Source of the DNA: Rhodococcus spongiicola | GTDB taxonomy: Bacteria > Actinomycetota > Actinomycetes > Mycobacteriales > Mycobacteriaceae | Assembly (NCBI RefSeq): GCF_004011835.1 | Contig: NZ_RKLN01000001.1 | Span: forward strand, 1 to 64,000 | Direction: 5' to 3' | DNA length: 64,000 nt | Shown: positions 10,838-23,044 of the stretch, in pieces | Layout: every line of letters begins with the position of its first letter | How positions within the stretch are numbered: the stretch's first letter is position 1 | Notes under the pieces: generated by a model | The model's database searches: none | The model's input: only the letters and a program-made list of their open reading frames with translations | Told to the model about the DNA's origin: nothing | Position numbers and translations under genes: made by a program

Positions 10838-12016
10838 CTACCGGCGACGAGCCAGCTGCAGCCCGCGCCAGGACGGAACGGCCGTCACCACAAGCGCGAA
10901 CACCAGACCGCCGGCGACCAGCAGGACCACCACGCGTCGGTCGATCAGCGCGGACCCGACCGCACCGAACGCGAGTATCGCGACCCACAGGTAGATCAGT
11001 AGGACGACCCGGCGATGCGAGTGACCGATCTGCAGCAGGCGGTGGTGCAGGTGCATCTTGTCGGGACTGAACGGACTCACACCGGCGCGGGTCCGTCGGA
11101 CGATCGCGAGCAACAGATCCAGGATCGGGATGAACATGACGGCACCCACGAGCAGAAGCGGCGACAGCAGACCGAGCAGATCACGTGATCCGTACGCGTT
11201 CAAGCTGATCCGGCCGGAAGCACTGGTCGACACCGCCGCCAACGTCAGACCGATCAGCATCGATCCCGAGTCACCCATGAAGATTCGCGCCGGCTGGAAA
11301 TTGTGCGGCAGGAAGCCGAGGCAGGCGCCGGCGAGCGCCGCGGCGATCATCGCCGGTGGGTACGCGCTCGCTGCGCCGCCCTGGTCGTGCAACAACCCCA
11401 CCGAGAACGCGCAGATCGCGAGCGACGCGATCAGGCCGAGTCCCGCCGCGAGCCCGTCGAGACCGTCCACGAAATTCATCGCGTTGATCATCACGACCGT
11501 CACCGCGACCGTGACGAGCCCCGCCTGGAGTTGATCGAGGATTATCGTGGTGTCGCCGAACGGCTGGTAGATGATGTACCAGCTGACCCCCATGACCGCC
11601 AGGATTCCGGCGGCGGTCACCTGACCGACGAACTTGGTCAGTGCATCGAGACCCCAACGGTCGTCGATCACCCCGACCAGCACGATCACAAACCCGGCTA
11701 CCAGTACCGCACTGATGTCGCTCGAGAACTCGAATCCACGGGTCAGCGCCGGTAGCTGGCTCGCGAAGAGCAGCGCGACGAGCATTCCGACGTACATCCC
11801 GACCCCGCCGAGTCGGGGTATCGGCTGCACATGCACGTCCCGGTCACGCGGAATCGCAACGGCGCCGAACCGGGTGGCCAACACTCGGACGGCTCCGGTC
11901 CCGAGGAAGGTGACGACGGCCGCCGTGAACAGCACCAGCAGCAGTTCGCGCGCCGGCACGCCCGCCCCGTTTCCTGCCTGGGCAAGCGCCAGCACGGCCG
12001 TATCCGCAGAACTCAC
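10838..12016 (-). CDS. wecA: Polyprenyl-phosphate GlcNAc-1-phosphate transferase WecA
   Basis: This 392-residue polytopic membrane enzyme of the MraY/WecA family transfers GlcNAc-1-phosphate from UDP-GlcNAc to decaprenyl phosphate. In mycobacteria this starts the linker unit that joins arabinogalactan to peptidoglycan. Visible motifs are DDRWG (the DDxxD-like metal site), NFVDGLDGLAAG, and PHNFQPARIFMGDSGS near the middle. About 11 hydrophobic helices are present. Gene order prmC-sua5-wecA-atpI-atpB equals M. tuberculosis Rv1300-Rv1304. The start is GTG. Confidence 0.94.
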   Translation of the reverse strand: MSSADTAVLALAQAGNGAGVPARELLLVLFTAAVVTFLGTGAVRVLATRFGAVAIPRDRDVHVQPIPRLGGVGMYVGMLVALLFASQLPALTRGFEFSSDISAVLVAGFVIVLVGVIDDRWGLDALTKFVGQVTAAGILAVMGVSWYIIYQPFGDTTIILDQLQAGLVTVAVTVVMINAMNFVDGLDGLAAGLGLIASLAICAFSVGLLHDQGGAASAYPPAMIAAALAGACLGFLPHNFQPARIFMGDSGSMLIGLTLAAVSTSASGRISLNAYGSRDLLGLLSPLLLVGAVMFIPILDLLLAIVRRTRAGVSPFSPDKMHLHHRLLQIGHSHRRVVLLIYLWVAILAFGAVGSALIDRRVVVLLVAGGLVFALVVTAVPSWRGLQLARRR

Positions 12017-12080
12017 TTCGACGACGCTACCGGCACGCCGGCGTGGGGACGGGATTGAGCACGACGGGTCCGATCACGGG

Positions 12081-12743
12081 TCACTTTCCTTCCGGCAGCA
12101 ACGTTTCGACGGCAACCCCGAGCACGTCGGCGACGTCGGCGGTGGACACGGCACCCTCGCGGAGGATGCGCGGCTCGTCCGAGGTGATGTCGACGATCGT
12201 GGACGCGAGGGCGTGTGTCGCGGTGCCGCCGTCCAGGTAGACGCTCGCGGCCCCACCCAATTGGTCGCGCGCCTCTCCGACGGTGGTGGCCGGCGGCCGT
12301 CCGGAGATGTTCGCGCTCGATACCGCCATGGGCCCGACATCGCGCAACAGTTCGAGTGCCACCGGGTGCAGCGGCATCCTGAGCATCACGGTGCCGCGAT
12401 TGTCACCGAGGTCCCAAGCCAGCGAAGGAGCCTGCTGCACAACGACACTCAGTCCACCGGGCCAAAACGCCTTGATCAGGTCGCGAGCTTGCGGACGCAC
12501 AGAGTAGACGAGACCATCGATCGTGTTCCACGAGCCGACCAGGACTGGAACCGGCATGTCCCGACCGCGGCCCTTCGCCCGCAGAAGACTGGCGACCGCG
12601 TCACCGTCGAACGCGTCGGCACCGAGACCGTAGACGGTGTCGGTCGGAAGGACGACAAGCCGGCCGGCCTTGAGCGCGTTCTTCGCCGCGGTCAGTCCGG
12701 CTTCACGATTGTCGGGATCCTTGCAGTCGTAGACAGTGCTCAC
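12081..12743 (-). CDS. L-threonylcarbamoyladenylate synthase (Sua5/TsaC type)
   Basis: This enzyme makes threonylcarbamoyl-AMP from threonine, bicarbonate and ATP for the t6A modification of ANN-decoding tRNAs. It is about 220 residues of YrdC-type domain with VVLPTDTVYGLGADAF near the N-terminus, KGRGRDMPV, and SSANISGRPP. GTG at 12743 is chosen because GGAAGGA lies 8 nt upstream and the protein then begins STVYDCKDP like its mycobacterial homologue. The frame could start 11 codons earlier. Confidence 0.92.
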   Translation of the reverse strand: MSTVYDCKDPDNREAGLTAAKNALKAGRLVVLPTDTVYGLGADAFDGDAVASLLRAKGRGRDMPVPVLVGSWNTIDGLVYSVRPQARDLIKAFWPGGLSVVVQQAPSLAWDLGDNRGTVMLRMPLHPVALELLRDVGPMAVSSANISGRPPATTVGEARDQLGGAASVYLDGGTATHALASTIVDITSDEPRILREGAVSTADVADVLGVAVETLLPEGK

Positions 12744-12793
12744 GCTCCCATCCTTCCATTCACCGCAGGTTCCCATTCACTGCAGGTTCACTG

Positions 12794-13687
12794 TCATCGC
12801 GCTGCCTCGAGGTCAGTGGCGATTCGCTGCGCGACAACGAATCGGGGCCGGCCCGCGAGATCCGGGTACTCCTCGACATGGTCGAACACGCGGCGGACCC
12901 GGAACAACTCTGCGACCTGTGCACCATTGGTGTCGTCGTGCTCGACACCGACGACGCCTCCGATGCGCAACCATCTGGCGATGTTGTTGATCATCGGCTT
13001 GATGACGGAAAGCCCGTCGGATCCGCCGAACAGTGCGGAGTGTGGGTCGTGGTCGGCAACCTCGGGATCGAGTGTTGCGTTCTCGGGAATGTACGGAGGG
13101 TTGGACACGATCAGATCGACTCCGCCCTCCAGTCCGGTGAGCAACCCACGGTCGGTCACGTCGCCCTGAACGAGACGGATTGGCGTGTCTCCAGCCTCGC
13201 GTCGACGATCCGCATTGCGACGTGCCCAAACGAGGGCATCGGTGTCGAGTTCGACCGCGTGCACGATGGCGTCCGGGCGCTCGTGTGCGATCGCCAGCGC
13301 GAGCGCACCCGATCCGGTGCACAGGTCCAACACAACGGGCGCACGTCGGCCAGACGCCTCGAGACGCGCGAGCGCCCACTCGAGAAGCAGTTCGGTTTCG
13401 GGTCGCGGCACGAAGACACCGGGTCCCACCTCGAGCGTGATGTTGCCCATCGCCGTCGCCCCGGTGACGTGCTGGAGCGGTATCCGTTGGGCACGACGGG
13501 CAACCAAGTCCCGGTACTTGTCGACGACGGCGTTGTCCACCAACGGCACCAACCCGAGTCGGGTGCGTTCTATCCCCAGCACGTGCGCGGCGAGCAGTTC
13601 AGCGTCCACCCGGGCTGACGGAACTCCCGCCCGTTCCAACTCGGCGGCTGCCTCGATGATGACCATGCGGATAGGTTGTCGACTCAC
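12794..13687 (-). CDS. prmC: Peptide chain release factor N5-glutamine methyltransferase PrmC
   Basis: This SAM-dependent enzyme methylates the Gln of the GGQ motif in RF1 and RF2. It is 297 residues with an N-terminal helical domain that binds the release factor and a Rossmann methyltransferase domain carrying VLDLCTGSGALALAIA and the catalytic NPPYIPE. It sits near prfA, its substrate gene, but a plus-strand secreted-protein gene separates the two here. GTG at 13687 is the start, and ATG seven codons in is possible. Confidence 0.94.
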   Translation of the reverse strand: MSRQPIRMVIIEAAAELERAGVPSARVDAELLAAHVLGIERTRLGLVPLVDNAVVDKYRDLVARRAQRIPLQHVTGATAMGNITLEVGPGVFVPRPETELLLEWALARLEASGRRAPVVLDLCTGSGALALAIAHERPDAIVHAVELDTDALVWARRNADRRREAGDTPIRLVQGDVTDRGLLTGLEGGVDLIVSNPPYIPENATLDPEVADHDPHSALFGGSDGLSVIKPMINNIARWLRIGGVVGVEHDDTNGAQVAELFRVRRVFDHVEEYPDLAGRPRFVVAQRIATDLEAAR

Positions 13688-13750
13688 GGGTACAGCCTGC
13701 CATGTCGGTCACAGGCCCAGCACGGATAGGTGGCGGTCAGCTTGCGTCGG

Positions 13751-13803
13751 TTTTGAGGGGTCCGCACGGCGATAGAATGCGACCGGTCTGAATATCGTCA
13801 GAC
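13751..13803 (+). promoter_or_regulatory. Promoter and +1 palindrome for the secreted-protein gene
   Basis: TTTTGA (13751-13756), a 16-nt spacer and TAGAAT (13773-13778) form a promoter. Directly downstream, GTCTGA-ATATCG-TCAGAC (13786-13803) is a perfect 6-bp inverted repeat placed about where transcription would begin. This suggests repressor control of the gene at 13833. AAGGA lies about 9 nt before that gene's ATG. Confidence 0.45.
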
Positions 13804-13832
13804 GGGGGCCGGATGAAGTAAGGACCGTTCCT

Positions 13833-14240
13833 ATGTTCTCCGCCAGCGCGGGCCGCATACTCGCGACCGCAGTTCTCACCACAGCCACCATGTACGTCGG
13901 ATCGGCGGTCGCGCTCGCTGCGCCGTTCAACGTGCAACCGACACCGACGATCTGCCCGGGCGGCATGGGCCCGGTCGACGTCACAGCTCTGCCGGGAGGC
14001 CGCCTCGCGGTCAGCGTCCCCGAACCTCCGCCGGCTGGCGGAGGCAGGGTGGTCTGGGTCAACACCAGCACCGGTGCCACCGGGATCACCACCCTCACCA
14101 ACAATGGCGACCGTGCCGAGGTCATCGCCGACACCGGGCCGGGCACGGTCATCACGACGATCGACGGCGTCTACACCAACGGCGCCGGTCAACCGTGCGT
14201 TTTGGCGCAGGGGGGCGTCGGGACGACGGTCGTGCCCTGA
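13833..14240 (+). CDS. Small secreted protein of unknown function
   Basis: This 135-residue protein begins with a clear signal peptide (positive N-terminus, hydrophobic core about residues 9-27, likely cleavage after ALAA at about 31). The mature part is about 105 residues, rich in G, T, V and P, with two Cys (in TICPGGM and QPCVLAQ) that could pair. I recognise no family. It is wedged between prmC and prfA on the opposite strand, with its own promoter, and stops 3 bp before the prfA stop codon. Confidence 0.75.
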   Translation: MFSASAGRILATAVLTTATMYVGSAVALAAPFNVQPTPTICPGGMGPVDVTALPGGRLAVSVPEPPPAGGGRVVWVNTSTGATGITTLTNNGDRAEVIADTGPGTVITTIDGVYTNGAGQPCVLAQGGVGTTVVP

Positions 14241-14243
14241 CTC

Positions 14244-15323
14244 TTACTCGGCGGCCAGCCGAGCCTCACGGTCCGCCTGCCCGAGGGCGTCGAGCAGAGC
14301 GCCCATGTCGCCCTCGAGCACGGCGTCGAGGTTGTGCGCCTTGAACCCGATGCGGTGGTCGGTGATGCGGTTCTCCGGAAAGTTGTAGGTGCGGATGCGC
14401 TCCGAGCGGTCGACTGTACGGATCTGGCTCTGTCGGCCCGCGGATGCTTCCGCGTCCGCGGCTTCCTCGGCCGCCGCCTGTAGGCGAGCAGCGAGAACCT
14501 GCATGGCACGGGCCTTGTTCTGAAGTTGGGAACGCTCGTTCTGACACGTCACGACGATGCCGGTCGGCAAGTGGGTGATACGGACCGCAGAGTCGGTGGT
14601 ATTGACGCCCTGGCCTCCCTTGCCCGACGACCGGTACACGTCGATACGCAGGTCCGACTCGTCGATCTGGACCTCTTCGACCTCCTCCGGCTCGGGGTAG
14701 ACCAGGACTCCCGCCGCGGACGTGTGGACGCGACCCTGCGACTCCGTCACAGGTATGCGCTGCACGCGGTGCACGCCGCCCTCGAACTTCAGGCGCGACC
14801 AGACACCGTCACGGACGTCGCCCTTCGACTTGATCGAGATCGTGGCGTCCTTGTATCCGCCCAGGTCGGACACCGTGGCGTCGAGGATCTCAACGCGCCA
14901 CCCAGCCCGCTCGGCGTACCGGAGGTACATGCGGGCGAGGTCCGACGCGAACAGGGCGGATTCCTCACCGCCCTCACCGGACTTGAGCTCGATCACGACG
15001 TCGTCGCCGTCGTGGGGGTCACGCGGGGCTAGCAGGTCGGTGAGTGTCTCGTCGAGCTTTGCCACCGTCTCCTCGAGGACGGGAACCTCGGCGGCGAAGG
15101 CCGAATCGTCGGCGGCCAGTTCACGGGCCGCTTCGAGATCCTCCTGCGCTGCCTTGAGCCTCGTGTAGGTCGCCATGACGGGAGCGAGCTCGGCGAAGCG
15201 CTTGCCCACTTTTCGTGCCACTGCCGGGTCGTTGTGCAACGCAGGATCAGCGAGCTGCTGCTCGAGGGCTGCGTGCTCGGCCAGGATGTCGTCGATCGCC
15301 GACGGCTGCGTGGTCCCTGCCAT
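14244..15323 (-). CDS. prfA: Peptide chain release factor 1
   Basis: RF1 terminates translation at UAA and UAG. It is 359 residues from ATG at 15323, which has GGAG 8 nt upstream; ten extra in-frame codons upstream lack homology. The peptidyl-hydrolysis motif GGQ is in [16 protein letters not shown], and the stop-codon-reading segment includes [10 protein letters not shown]. The order rho-rpmE-prfA-prmC is widely conserved in actinobacteria. Confidence 0.96.
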   Translation of the reverse strand: MAGTTQPSAIDDILAEHAALEQQLADPALHNDPAVARKVGKRFAELAPVMATYTRLKAAQEDLEAARELAADDSAFAAEVPVLEETVAKLDETLTDLLAPRDPHDGDDVVIELKSGEGGEESALFASDLARMYLRYAERAGWRVEILDATVSDLGGYKDATISIKSKGDVRDGVWSRLKFEGGVHRVQRIPVTESQGRVHTSAAGVLVYPEPEEVEEVQIDESDLRIDVYRSSGKGGQGVNTTDSAVRITHLPTGIVVTCQNERSQLQNKARAMQVLAARLQAAAEEAADAEASAGRQSQIRTVDRSERIRTYNFPENRITDHRIGFKAHNLDAVLEGDMGALLDALGQADREARLAAE

Positions 15324-15434
15324 GGTTGGCTCCTGCTTCACGTTTCGGCGCACTTGTCGGTGCTTGTCGGTCGAATGTTTTTCGAGACCGCTCCCAACCG
15401 CGGCAAGTGCGTCAACGGGGTGGGAGGACGATAC

Positions 15435-15481
15435 AAAAACGCCGACGCCCGGCCTGCAGGAGTCGCAGGACGGGCGTCGGC
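15435..15481 (-). terminator. Intrinsic terminator of rpmE
   Basis: On the minus strand, downstream of rpmE, 11-bp perfect arms (15441-15451 with 15471-15481, GCCGACGCCCG type) are followed by a run of five T (15435-15439). This is the best classical intrinsic terminator in the window. Confidence 0.85.
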
Positions 15482-15488
15482 GGGGCAG

Positions 15489-15719
15489 CTACTTGTCGGC
15501 AGCCTTCTTGGGAGCACGCTTGCCGTAGCGCGCCTCGAAGCGAGCGACGCGTCCACCGGTGTCGAGGATCTTCTGCTTGCCGGTGTAGAACGGGTGGCAC
15601 TGCGAGCAGACTTCGACGTTGATGCGTCCGCTCTGCGCGGTGCTGCGGGTCTCGAACGTGTTGCCACAACCGCACACGACGGTCGTCGCAACGTATTCGG
15701 GGTGAATTCCAGCCTTCAT
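15489..15719 (-). CDS. rpmE: 50S ribosomal protein L31
   Basis: This 76-residue ribosomal protein is of the zinc-binding (C+) type: Cys16 and Cys18 (VCGCGN) and Cys37 and Cys40 (CSQCHPFY) form the metal site. A C- paralogue would normally serve under zinc starvation but is not in this window. The gene is flanked by hairpins on both sides and lies between rho and prfA. Confidence 0.97.
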   Translation of the reverse strand: MKAGIHPEYVATTVVCGCGNTFETRSTAQSGRINVEVCSQCHPFYTGKQKILDTGGRVARFEARYGKRAPKKAADK

Positions 15720-15858
15720 GGTGTCCCTTTCAATGGCCGCCGGGTCGACCTCGCCGTTCGAGGCCGTGAACCGGAACCGGACATAGTTGTCACGCGGGCG
15801 ATCATTCTGCCAGATCTCCGGCGTCTGCTCCTAAACGCGAGCGTGATCTTCAACGCAA

Positions 15859-15885
15859 CACCGGGCAGGATATTCCCGCCCGGTG
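15859..15885 (-). terminator. Hairpin downstream of rho
   Basis: CACCGGGC (15859-15866) pairs with GCCCGGTG (15878-15885), an 8-bp perfect stem 10 bp beyond the rho stop codon. No strong U-run follows, so this could be a weak terminator or a processing site between rho and rpmE. Confidence 0.5.
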
Positions 15886-15894
15886 ACTCGGACG

Positions 15895-17928
15895 TCAATC
15901 CTCCAGCGCACTCGGTGCAGTCTTCGAGACGTTCATGAGGAACTCGACGTTGCTCTTGCTCTTCTTGAGTCGGTCGATCAGCAGGTCGATCGCCTGGTGT
16001 GAATCCAGACCGGACAGCACGCGCCGCAGCTTGTGCACGACGGCGAACTCGTCGGGGCTCATGAGAAGCTCGTCCTTGCGAGTACCCGATGGGTTGACGT
16101 CGACCGCTGGGAACACACGACGCTCGGCGATCTTACGATCGAGCTTGAGCTCGGCGTTGCCCGTGCCCTTGAACTCTTCGAAAATCACGGTGTCACCGGT
16201 GGAGCCGGTCTCGACCATCGCGGTCGCGATGATCGTCAGTGATCCACCGTTCTCGATGTTGCGAGCCGCGCCGAGGAAACGCTTCGGCGGGTAGAGCGCC
16301 GTCGAGTCGACACCACCGGACAGGATGCGCCCGGACGCCGGTGACGAGTTGTTGTACGCGCGGCCCAGGCGAGTGATCGAGTCGAGCAGCACCACGACGT
16401 CGCGGCCCTGCTCGACGAGCCGCTTGGCGCGCTCGATGGCGAGCTCGGCCACCGAAGTGTGGTCTGACGGCGGGCGGTCGAAGGTCGAGGCGATGACCTC
16501 GCCGTTGACCGACCGCTGCATGTCGGTGACCTCTTCCGGACGCTCATCGACAAGGACGACCATCAGGTAGCACTCGGGATTGTTGACCGAGATCGCGTTC
16601 GCGATGTCCTGGAGGACTGTGGTCTTACCGGCCTTCGGCGGCGACACGATAAGCGCGCGCTGTCCCTTGCCGATCGGCATGACCAGATCGATCACGCGGG
16701 TCGTGAGGATGTTCGGCGTGGTCTCGAGACGCAGGCGCTGGTTCGGGTACAGCGGCGTGAGCTTGTTGAATTCCGGCCGCTTGCGTGCCGCCTCGGGATC
16801 GTGCCCGTTGACGGTGTCCAGGCGCACCAACGGGTTGAACTTCTGTCGCTGGTTGCCCTGCTCACCCTCGCGCGGGGCACGGACCGCGCCGGTGATGGCA
16901 TCGCCCCGGCGCAAGCCGTTCTTGCGAACGAGGTTCATCGAGACATACACGTCGTTCGGGCCGGCCAGGTAACCCGACGTCCGCACGAACGCGTAGTTGT
17001 CGAGGACATCGAGAATGCCGGCCACGGGCTGGAGTACGTCGTCCTCGCGGATCTCGGGCTCGCGACCCTCGCCGGCCTCACCGCGGTCACGTCCACGACG
17101 ACGCTCCCGGAAACGACGACCGCGACGTCCGCGGCCTCCCTCCTCGTCATCTCCGTCACGGCGTTCACCGCGGCCCTCACCACGTGGGCCGCTGCCGCCC
17201 TGGTTGCGGTCACCGCGTTCGCCACGGTCACCGCGCTCGCGACGGCCACCACGTTCGCCACCCTGCTGGCCCTTGCCCTGCTCACGCGCGCCCTGCTCGC
17301 GTGTCTCGCCCTTGGCGTCGGATTCCTTGGCGCCCTCCTTGCTCTCGGAGGGGCGGGCCTCGGATGTGCGGGCCTCGGCAGGGGGCGTCGTGACAGTGGC
17401 GCCGCTCTCACCGTCGGCACCCGACTGCTCGGCGGCACCGGCCCGGCGGGTTGCCCCGCGACGTTGACGACCACGACGCGGCGCCTGCTCGGCGTCGGAG
17501 TCCCGGGTGTCGGTAGAGGAGGTGGGCGCCGACGGTGTCTGCTCGCCAGGCGAGTCCGTCTTGTCCGCGGCAGGCTTGTCCGCGGCAGGCTTGTCCGCGG
17601 CAGGCGCCGCGACCGCCGCACCAGACGAAGTGTTCGCTGACTTGGAGGCGACTTCTCCCTGCCGCTCCTTGATGGCGGCTATCAAGTCGCCCTTTCGCAT
17701 TCCCGAAGTGCCCTTGATACCGAGTTCGCCCGCAAGCGAACGAAGCTCGGTCAGCACCATTCCGGAAAGCCCGGCGCCCCGTCGGGCCTCGGCGCGTTTG
17801 GGCGACGCAGCAACCGCACCCTCGTGCGGTGCAGCCTCGGATATCTTCGGAGGATTACCTGCCCCAGCACCCGCGGCCTCTGCCAGGGATTCTCGAACGG
17901 GCGTCGCAATCAGGTCCGTATCGGTCAC
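15895..17928 (-). CDS. rho: Transcription termination factor Rho
   Basis: Rho is an RNA-dependent hexameric ATPase and translocase. At 677 residues it is much longer than E. coli Rho (419), because of a long low-complexity insertion rich in E, G, R and D (about residues 80-290) in the RNA-binding region, as in other high-GC actinobacteria. Inside it is a short PAADK tandem repeat (17569-17610). The core is intact: the cold-shock-like primary site (DNYAFVRTSGY), Walker A (PPKAGKTT), VDERPEEVTDM, and LLDSITRLGRAYN. GTG is the start, with GGAAAGGA upstream. The 316-bp leader (17929-18244) contains no gene. Confidence 0.96.
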   Translation of the reverse strand: MTDTDLIATPVRESLAEAAGAGAGNPPKISEAAPHEGAVAASPKRAEARRGAGLSGMVLTELRSLAGELGIKGTSGMRKGDLIAAIKERQGEVASKSANTSSGAAVAAPAADKPAADKPAADKTDSPGEQTPSAPTSSTDTRDSDAEQAPRRGRQRRGATRRAGAAEQSGADGESGATVTTPPAEARTSEARPSESKEGAKESDAKGETREQGAREQGKGQQGGERGGRRERGDRGERGDRNQGGSGPRGEGRGERRDGDDEEGGRGRRGRRFRERRRGRDRGEAGEGREPEIREDDVLQPVAGILDVLDNYAFVRTSGYLAGPNDVYVSMNLVRKNGLRRGDAITGAVRAPREGEQGNQRQKFNPLVRLDTVNGHDPEAARKRPEFNKLTPLYPNQRLRLETTPNILTTRVIDLVMPIGKGQRALIVSPPKAGKTTVLQDIANAISVNNPECYLMVVLVDERPEEVTDMQRSVNGEVIASTFDRPPSDHTSVAELAIERAKRLVEQGRDVVVLLDSITRLGRAYNNSSPASGRILSGGVDSTALYPPKRFLGAARNIENGGSLTIIATAMVETGSTGDTVIFEEFKGTGNAELKLDRKIAERRVFPAVDVNPSGTRKDELLMSPDEFAVVHKLRRVLSGLDSHQAIDLLIDRLKKSKSNVEFLMNVSKTAPSALED

Positions 17929-18003
17929 GGAGGTCCTTTCCTTCCCTCACTCGCGCTGCGCTGAGCTGAGGGTTCGTCCCGCAGTTCAGCCGACAACTGA
18001 ACT

Positions 18004-18020
18004 CGGATATGCCGTATCCG
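18004..18020. promoter_or_regulatory. Palindrome in the rho leader
   Basis: CGGATA-TGCCG-TATCCG is a perfect 6-bp inverted repeat with a 5-nt centre, 76 bp upstream of the rho start codon, inside the 316-bp gap between rho and thrB. It could be an operator or a hairpin in a rho leader RNA; rho genes are often autoregulated. I see no other clear element in this gap. Confidence 0.3.
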
Positions 18021-18244
18021 GTGGATGGAAATTCGGCCTGTCCCCCATCACATCACCCGAGAAGGCGGGTGCTGTCGATCGATCAACGCATAAGGAATCG
18101 CGTGAAGATCATGCCAGGTATCCCCCGGGGAAATGGAGTAATTGCCCTGGTGAAGCACCGGCGTCTGAAGCGCACGATGTACGGACACGCTCAGAATAGC
18201 GGCGAATGCTTCGTTCGGCAAGAACTGATCCTGAGCGCGTCCGG

Positions 18245-20312
<2,068 letters not shown>

Positions 20313-20316
<4 letters not shown>

Positions 20317-21626
20317 TCGGAGGTACCTTCCAGTCGGAGCACGCTGGTCACAGCGGTTACGGATTCGAGTTCGGCAAGAGCGGCAACCGTTTCCGCCAAT
20401 GCTGCGTCGCTCGCGAGGTGGGTCACGACCACCAGGCGCGCACCGTCGCCGGCACCCTCCTGACGGACCGTTGAGATGCTGATCTCGCGCTTGGCGAACT
20501 CGGCGGCGACCGCGGAGAGCACACCGGCCCGATCGGCCACCTGCATGTTGACGTAGTAGCGGGTCGGGATGTCGCCCATCGGCGCGATACGCAGGTCAGC
20601 GTATTTCGACTCGCGCGGACCACGGCCGCCATGGACTCGGTTGCGCGCGGCCATGACCAAGTCACCCATGACCGCGGACGCGGTGGGAGCCCCGCCCGCG
20701 CCCTGGCCGTAGAACATCAGCCGACCGGCATTGGCCGATTCGACGACGACGGCGTTGTACGCGCCGTTCACGCCGGCGAGCGGGTGCTCGCGCGGGACGA
20801 GGGCCGGGTACACCCGTGCCGAGACGCGCTCGCTGCCGTCCGCGTCGACGATGCGCTCGCAGATCGACAGCAGCTTGATCGTGCAGTCGAGGGACCTGGC
20901 GGCGTCGAGATCCGCAGCCGAAATTTGCGAGATGCCCTCGCGATACACATCGGCGGCGGTGACGCGGGTGTGGAAGGCGATCGACGCGAGGATCGCAGCC
21001 TTCGCCGCCGCGTCGAACCCCTCGACGTCGGCGGTGGGATCGGCCTCGGCATAGCCCAGGCGCCCGGCCTCGGCGAGCGTATCGGCGTAGTCGGCACCGG
21101 TCTCGTCCATCGCGGACAGGATGAAGTTAGTGGTGCCGTTCACGATGCCGAGCACACGGTCGACCCGGTCACCGGCGAGCGACTGCGTCAGCGGACGGAT
21201 CACGGGAATCGCACCGGCCACCGCGGCCTCGAAGTACAGGTCCACGCTCTGCCGCTCGGCGGCCTCGGCGAGCTCACCGGTGTACTCGGCGAGCAGAGCC
21301 TTGTTGGCCGTGACGACCGACTTACCGGCGTTGAGTGCGGCGAGCACCAGCTTGCGCGGTAGCTCGATGCCGCCGATGACCTCGACGACGACGTCGACGT
21401 CGTCCTGCGTCACCAACGACTCGGCGTCCGTTGTCAGCAGCTCCTCCGGCACGCCGCGATCGCCGTCGATGCGGCGCACCGCGACGCCCCGCAGTTCCAG
21501 CCGCGCGCCGACTCGGGCCTCGAGGTCCGCTGAATGGTCCCGGATGATTCGGGCCACCTCGCTGCCAACGGTCCCGAGGCCTAGAACAGCTACCCCGATG
21601 GCGCGCTGCGCCGATTCGTTGGTCAC
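20313..21626 (-). CDS. hom: Homoserine dehydrogenase
   Basis: This enzyme reduces aspartate semialdehyde to homoserine with NAD(P)H. It is 437 residues. The Rossmann motif [13 protein letters not shown] is at the N-terminus, the catalytic region includes [15 protein letters not shown], and a C-terminal ACT domain (about the last 85 residues) probably mediates threonine feedback inhibition. There are 4-nt overlaps with lysA upstream and thrC downstream. Confidence 0.96.
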
Positions 21627-23044
21627 TCCGCAACCTCCAAGCTGAGCAGATCTTCCACAGTTTCCCTACGCAAGATTAGGCGTGCGGTACCACCCCGCAC
21701 CGCGACCACTGCCGGGCGCGGGAGCAGGTTGTACCGGCTCGACATCGAGTAGCAGTATGCGCCGGTCGCCGCCACGGCGAGCAAGTCTCCCGGACCGAGG
21801 TCGTCCGGCAGCCACGTGTCCCGGATGACGATGTCACCACTCTCACAGTGTTTGCCCACCACACGCGCGACCACCGGCTCGCCCACGCTGTCACGCGAGA
21901 CCAGACGAGCATCGTAGTCCGCCTGGTACAGCGACGTACGGATATTGTCGCTCATCCCGCCGTCGACGCTGACGTAGCGGCGGGTCGCCCCACCGTCGAG
22001 CGTGACGTCCTTGATGGTTCCGACCTCGTAGAGCGTGACGGTGCCCGGGCCGGCGATGGCCCGGCCCGGCTCGACCGTGAGGGTCGGCACCGGCAGCCCG
22101 GCGGCCCTCGACTCGGTAGCGACGATGTGAGCGAGCTTGCCGGCGAGCACGTCGACCGGTGGCGGGTCGTCGCTCGGCACGTACGAGATGCCGAGCCCTC
22201 CGCCGAGGTCGACGATCGACAGCTGAGACGTCTTCTCGACACCGAACCGGTCGACGATCTCACGCATGAGGCCGATCACGCGGTGCGCGGCCAGCTCGAA
22301 TCCGTCGACCTCGAAGATCTGCGAGCCGATGTGACTGTGCAAACCGACCAGACGCAGATTGTCGGATGCGAAGACTCGCTCGACGGCGTCCATCGCCTTG
22401 CCGCCGGACAGCGAGAATCCGAACTTCTGATCCTCGTGCGCGGTCGCGATGAACTCGTGGGTGTGGGCCTCGACACCGACGGTGACGCGGACCAGGACGT
22501 CCTGCACGACACCTTGGCGTGCCGCCAGCGCGTCGAGGCGTTCGATCTCGACCAGCGAGTCGAGCACGATGTGGCCGACGCCGGCTGTGACTGCGGTCTC
22601 GAGTTCGGCGACTGACTTGTTGTTGCCGTGCATGGTGATTCGCTCCGCCGGGAAGCCTGCATGCAACGCCACCGCGAGTTCGCCCCCCGACGCGACGTCC
22701 ATCGACAGGCCCTCGTCGCGCACCCATCGGGCGATCTCCGTCGACAGGAAAGCCTTGGACGCGTAGTGCACTCGCTCGGCGCCACCGAAAGCGGTGGCCA
22801 TGTCCCGGCACCGGGAGCGGAAGTCGTCCTCGTCGACGACGAACAGCGGGGTTCCGTACTTCTCCGCAAGCTCGGTGACCGGGACTCCGGCGAGCCGGAC
22901 CTCACCGTCGTCGCCGCGCTCGGCCCCGCGGGGCCACACGTGCGGCGGCAACGTCGTCATCTTCGACGGTGTCGCCGGACGCGGGGGCAGCCCAGGGGCG
23001 TGCTGGATCTCGGCGTGCCGGGGTCCGGCGGGGTGCGCGTTCAC
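21623..23044 (-). CDS. lysA: Diaminopimelate decarboxylase
   Basis: This enzyme makes lysine from meso-diaminopimelate with PLP in an alanine racemase-like barrel. The PLP Lys lies in VHYASKAFL, and the C-terminal domain has [15 protein letters not shown] and CESGD. GTG at 23044 overlaps the argS stop (GTGA), giving 473 residues. The longer open frame inside argS is not supported. The argS-lysA pairing is a known actinobacterial operon. Confidence 0.95.
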   Translation of the reverse strand: MNAHPAGPRHAEIQHAPGLPPRPATPSKMTTLPPHVWPRGAERGDDGEVRLAGVPVTELAEKYGTPLFVVDEDDFRSRCRDMATAFGGAERVHYASKAFLSTEIARWVRDEGLSMDVASGGELAVALHAGFPAERITMHGNNKSVAELETAVTAGVGHIVLDSLVEIERLDALAARQGVVQDVLVRVTVGVEAHTHEFIATAHEDQKFGFSLSGGKAMDAVERVFASDNLRLVGLHSHIGSQIFEVDGFELAAHRVIGLMREIVDRFGVEKTSQLSIVDLGGGLGISYVPSDDPPPVDVLAGKLAHIVATESRAAGLPVPTLTVEPGRAIAGPGTVTLYEVGTIKDVTLDGGATRRYVSVDGGMSDNIRTSLYQADYDARLVSRDSVGEPVVARVVGKHCESGDIVIRDTWLPDDLGPGDLLAVAATGAYCYSMSSRYNLLPRPAVVAVRGGTARLILRRETVEDLLSLEVAE

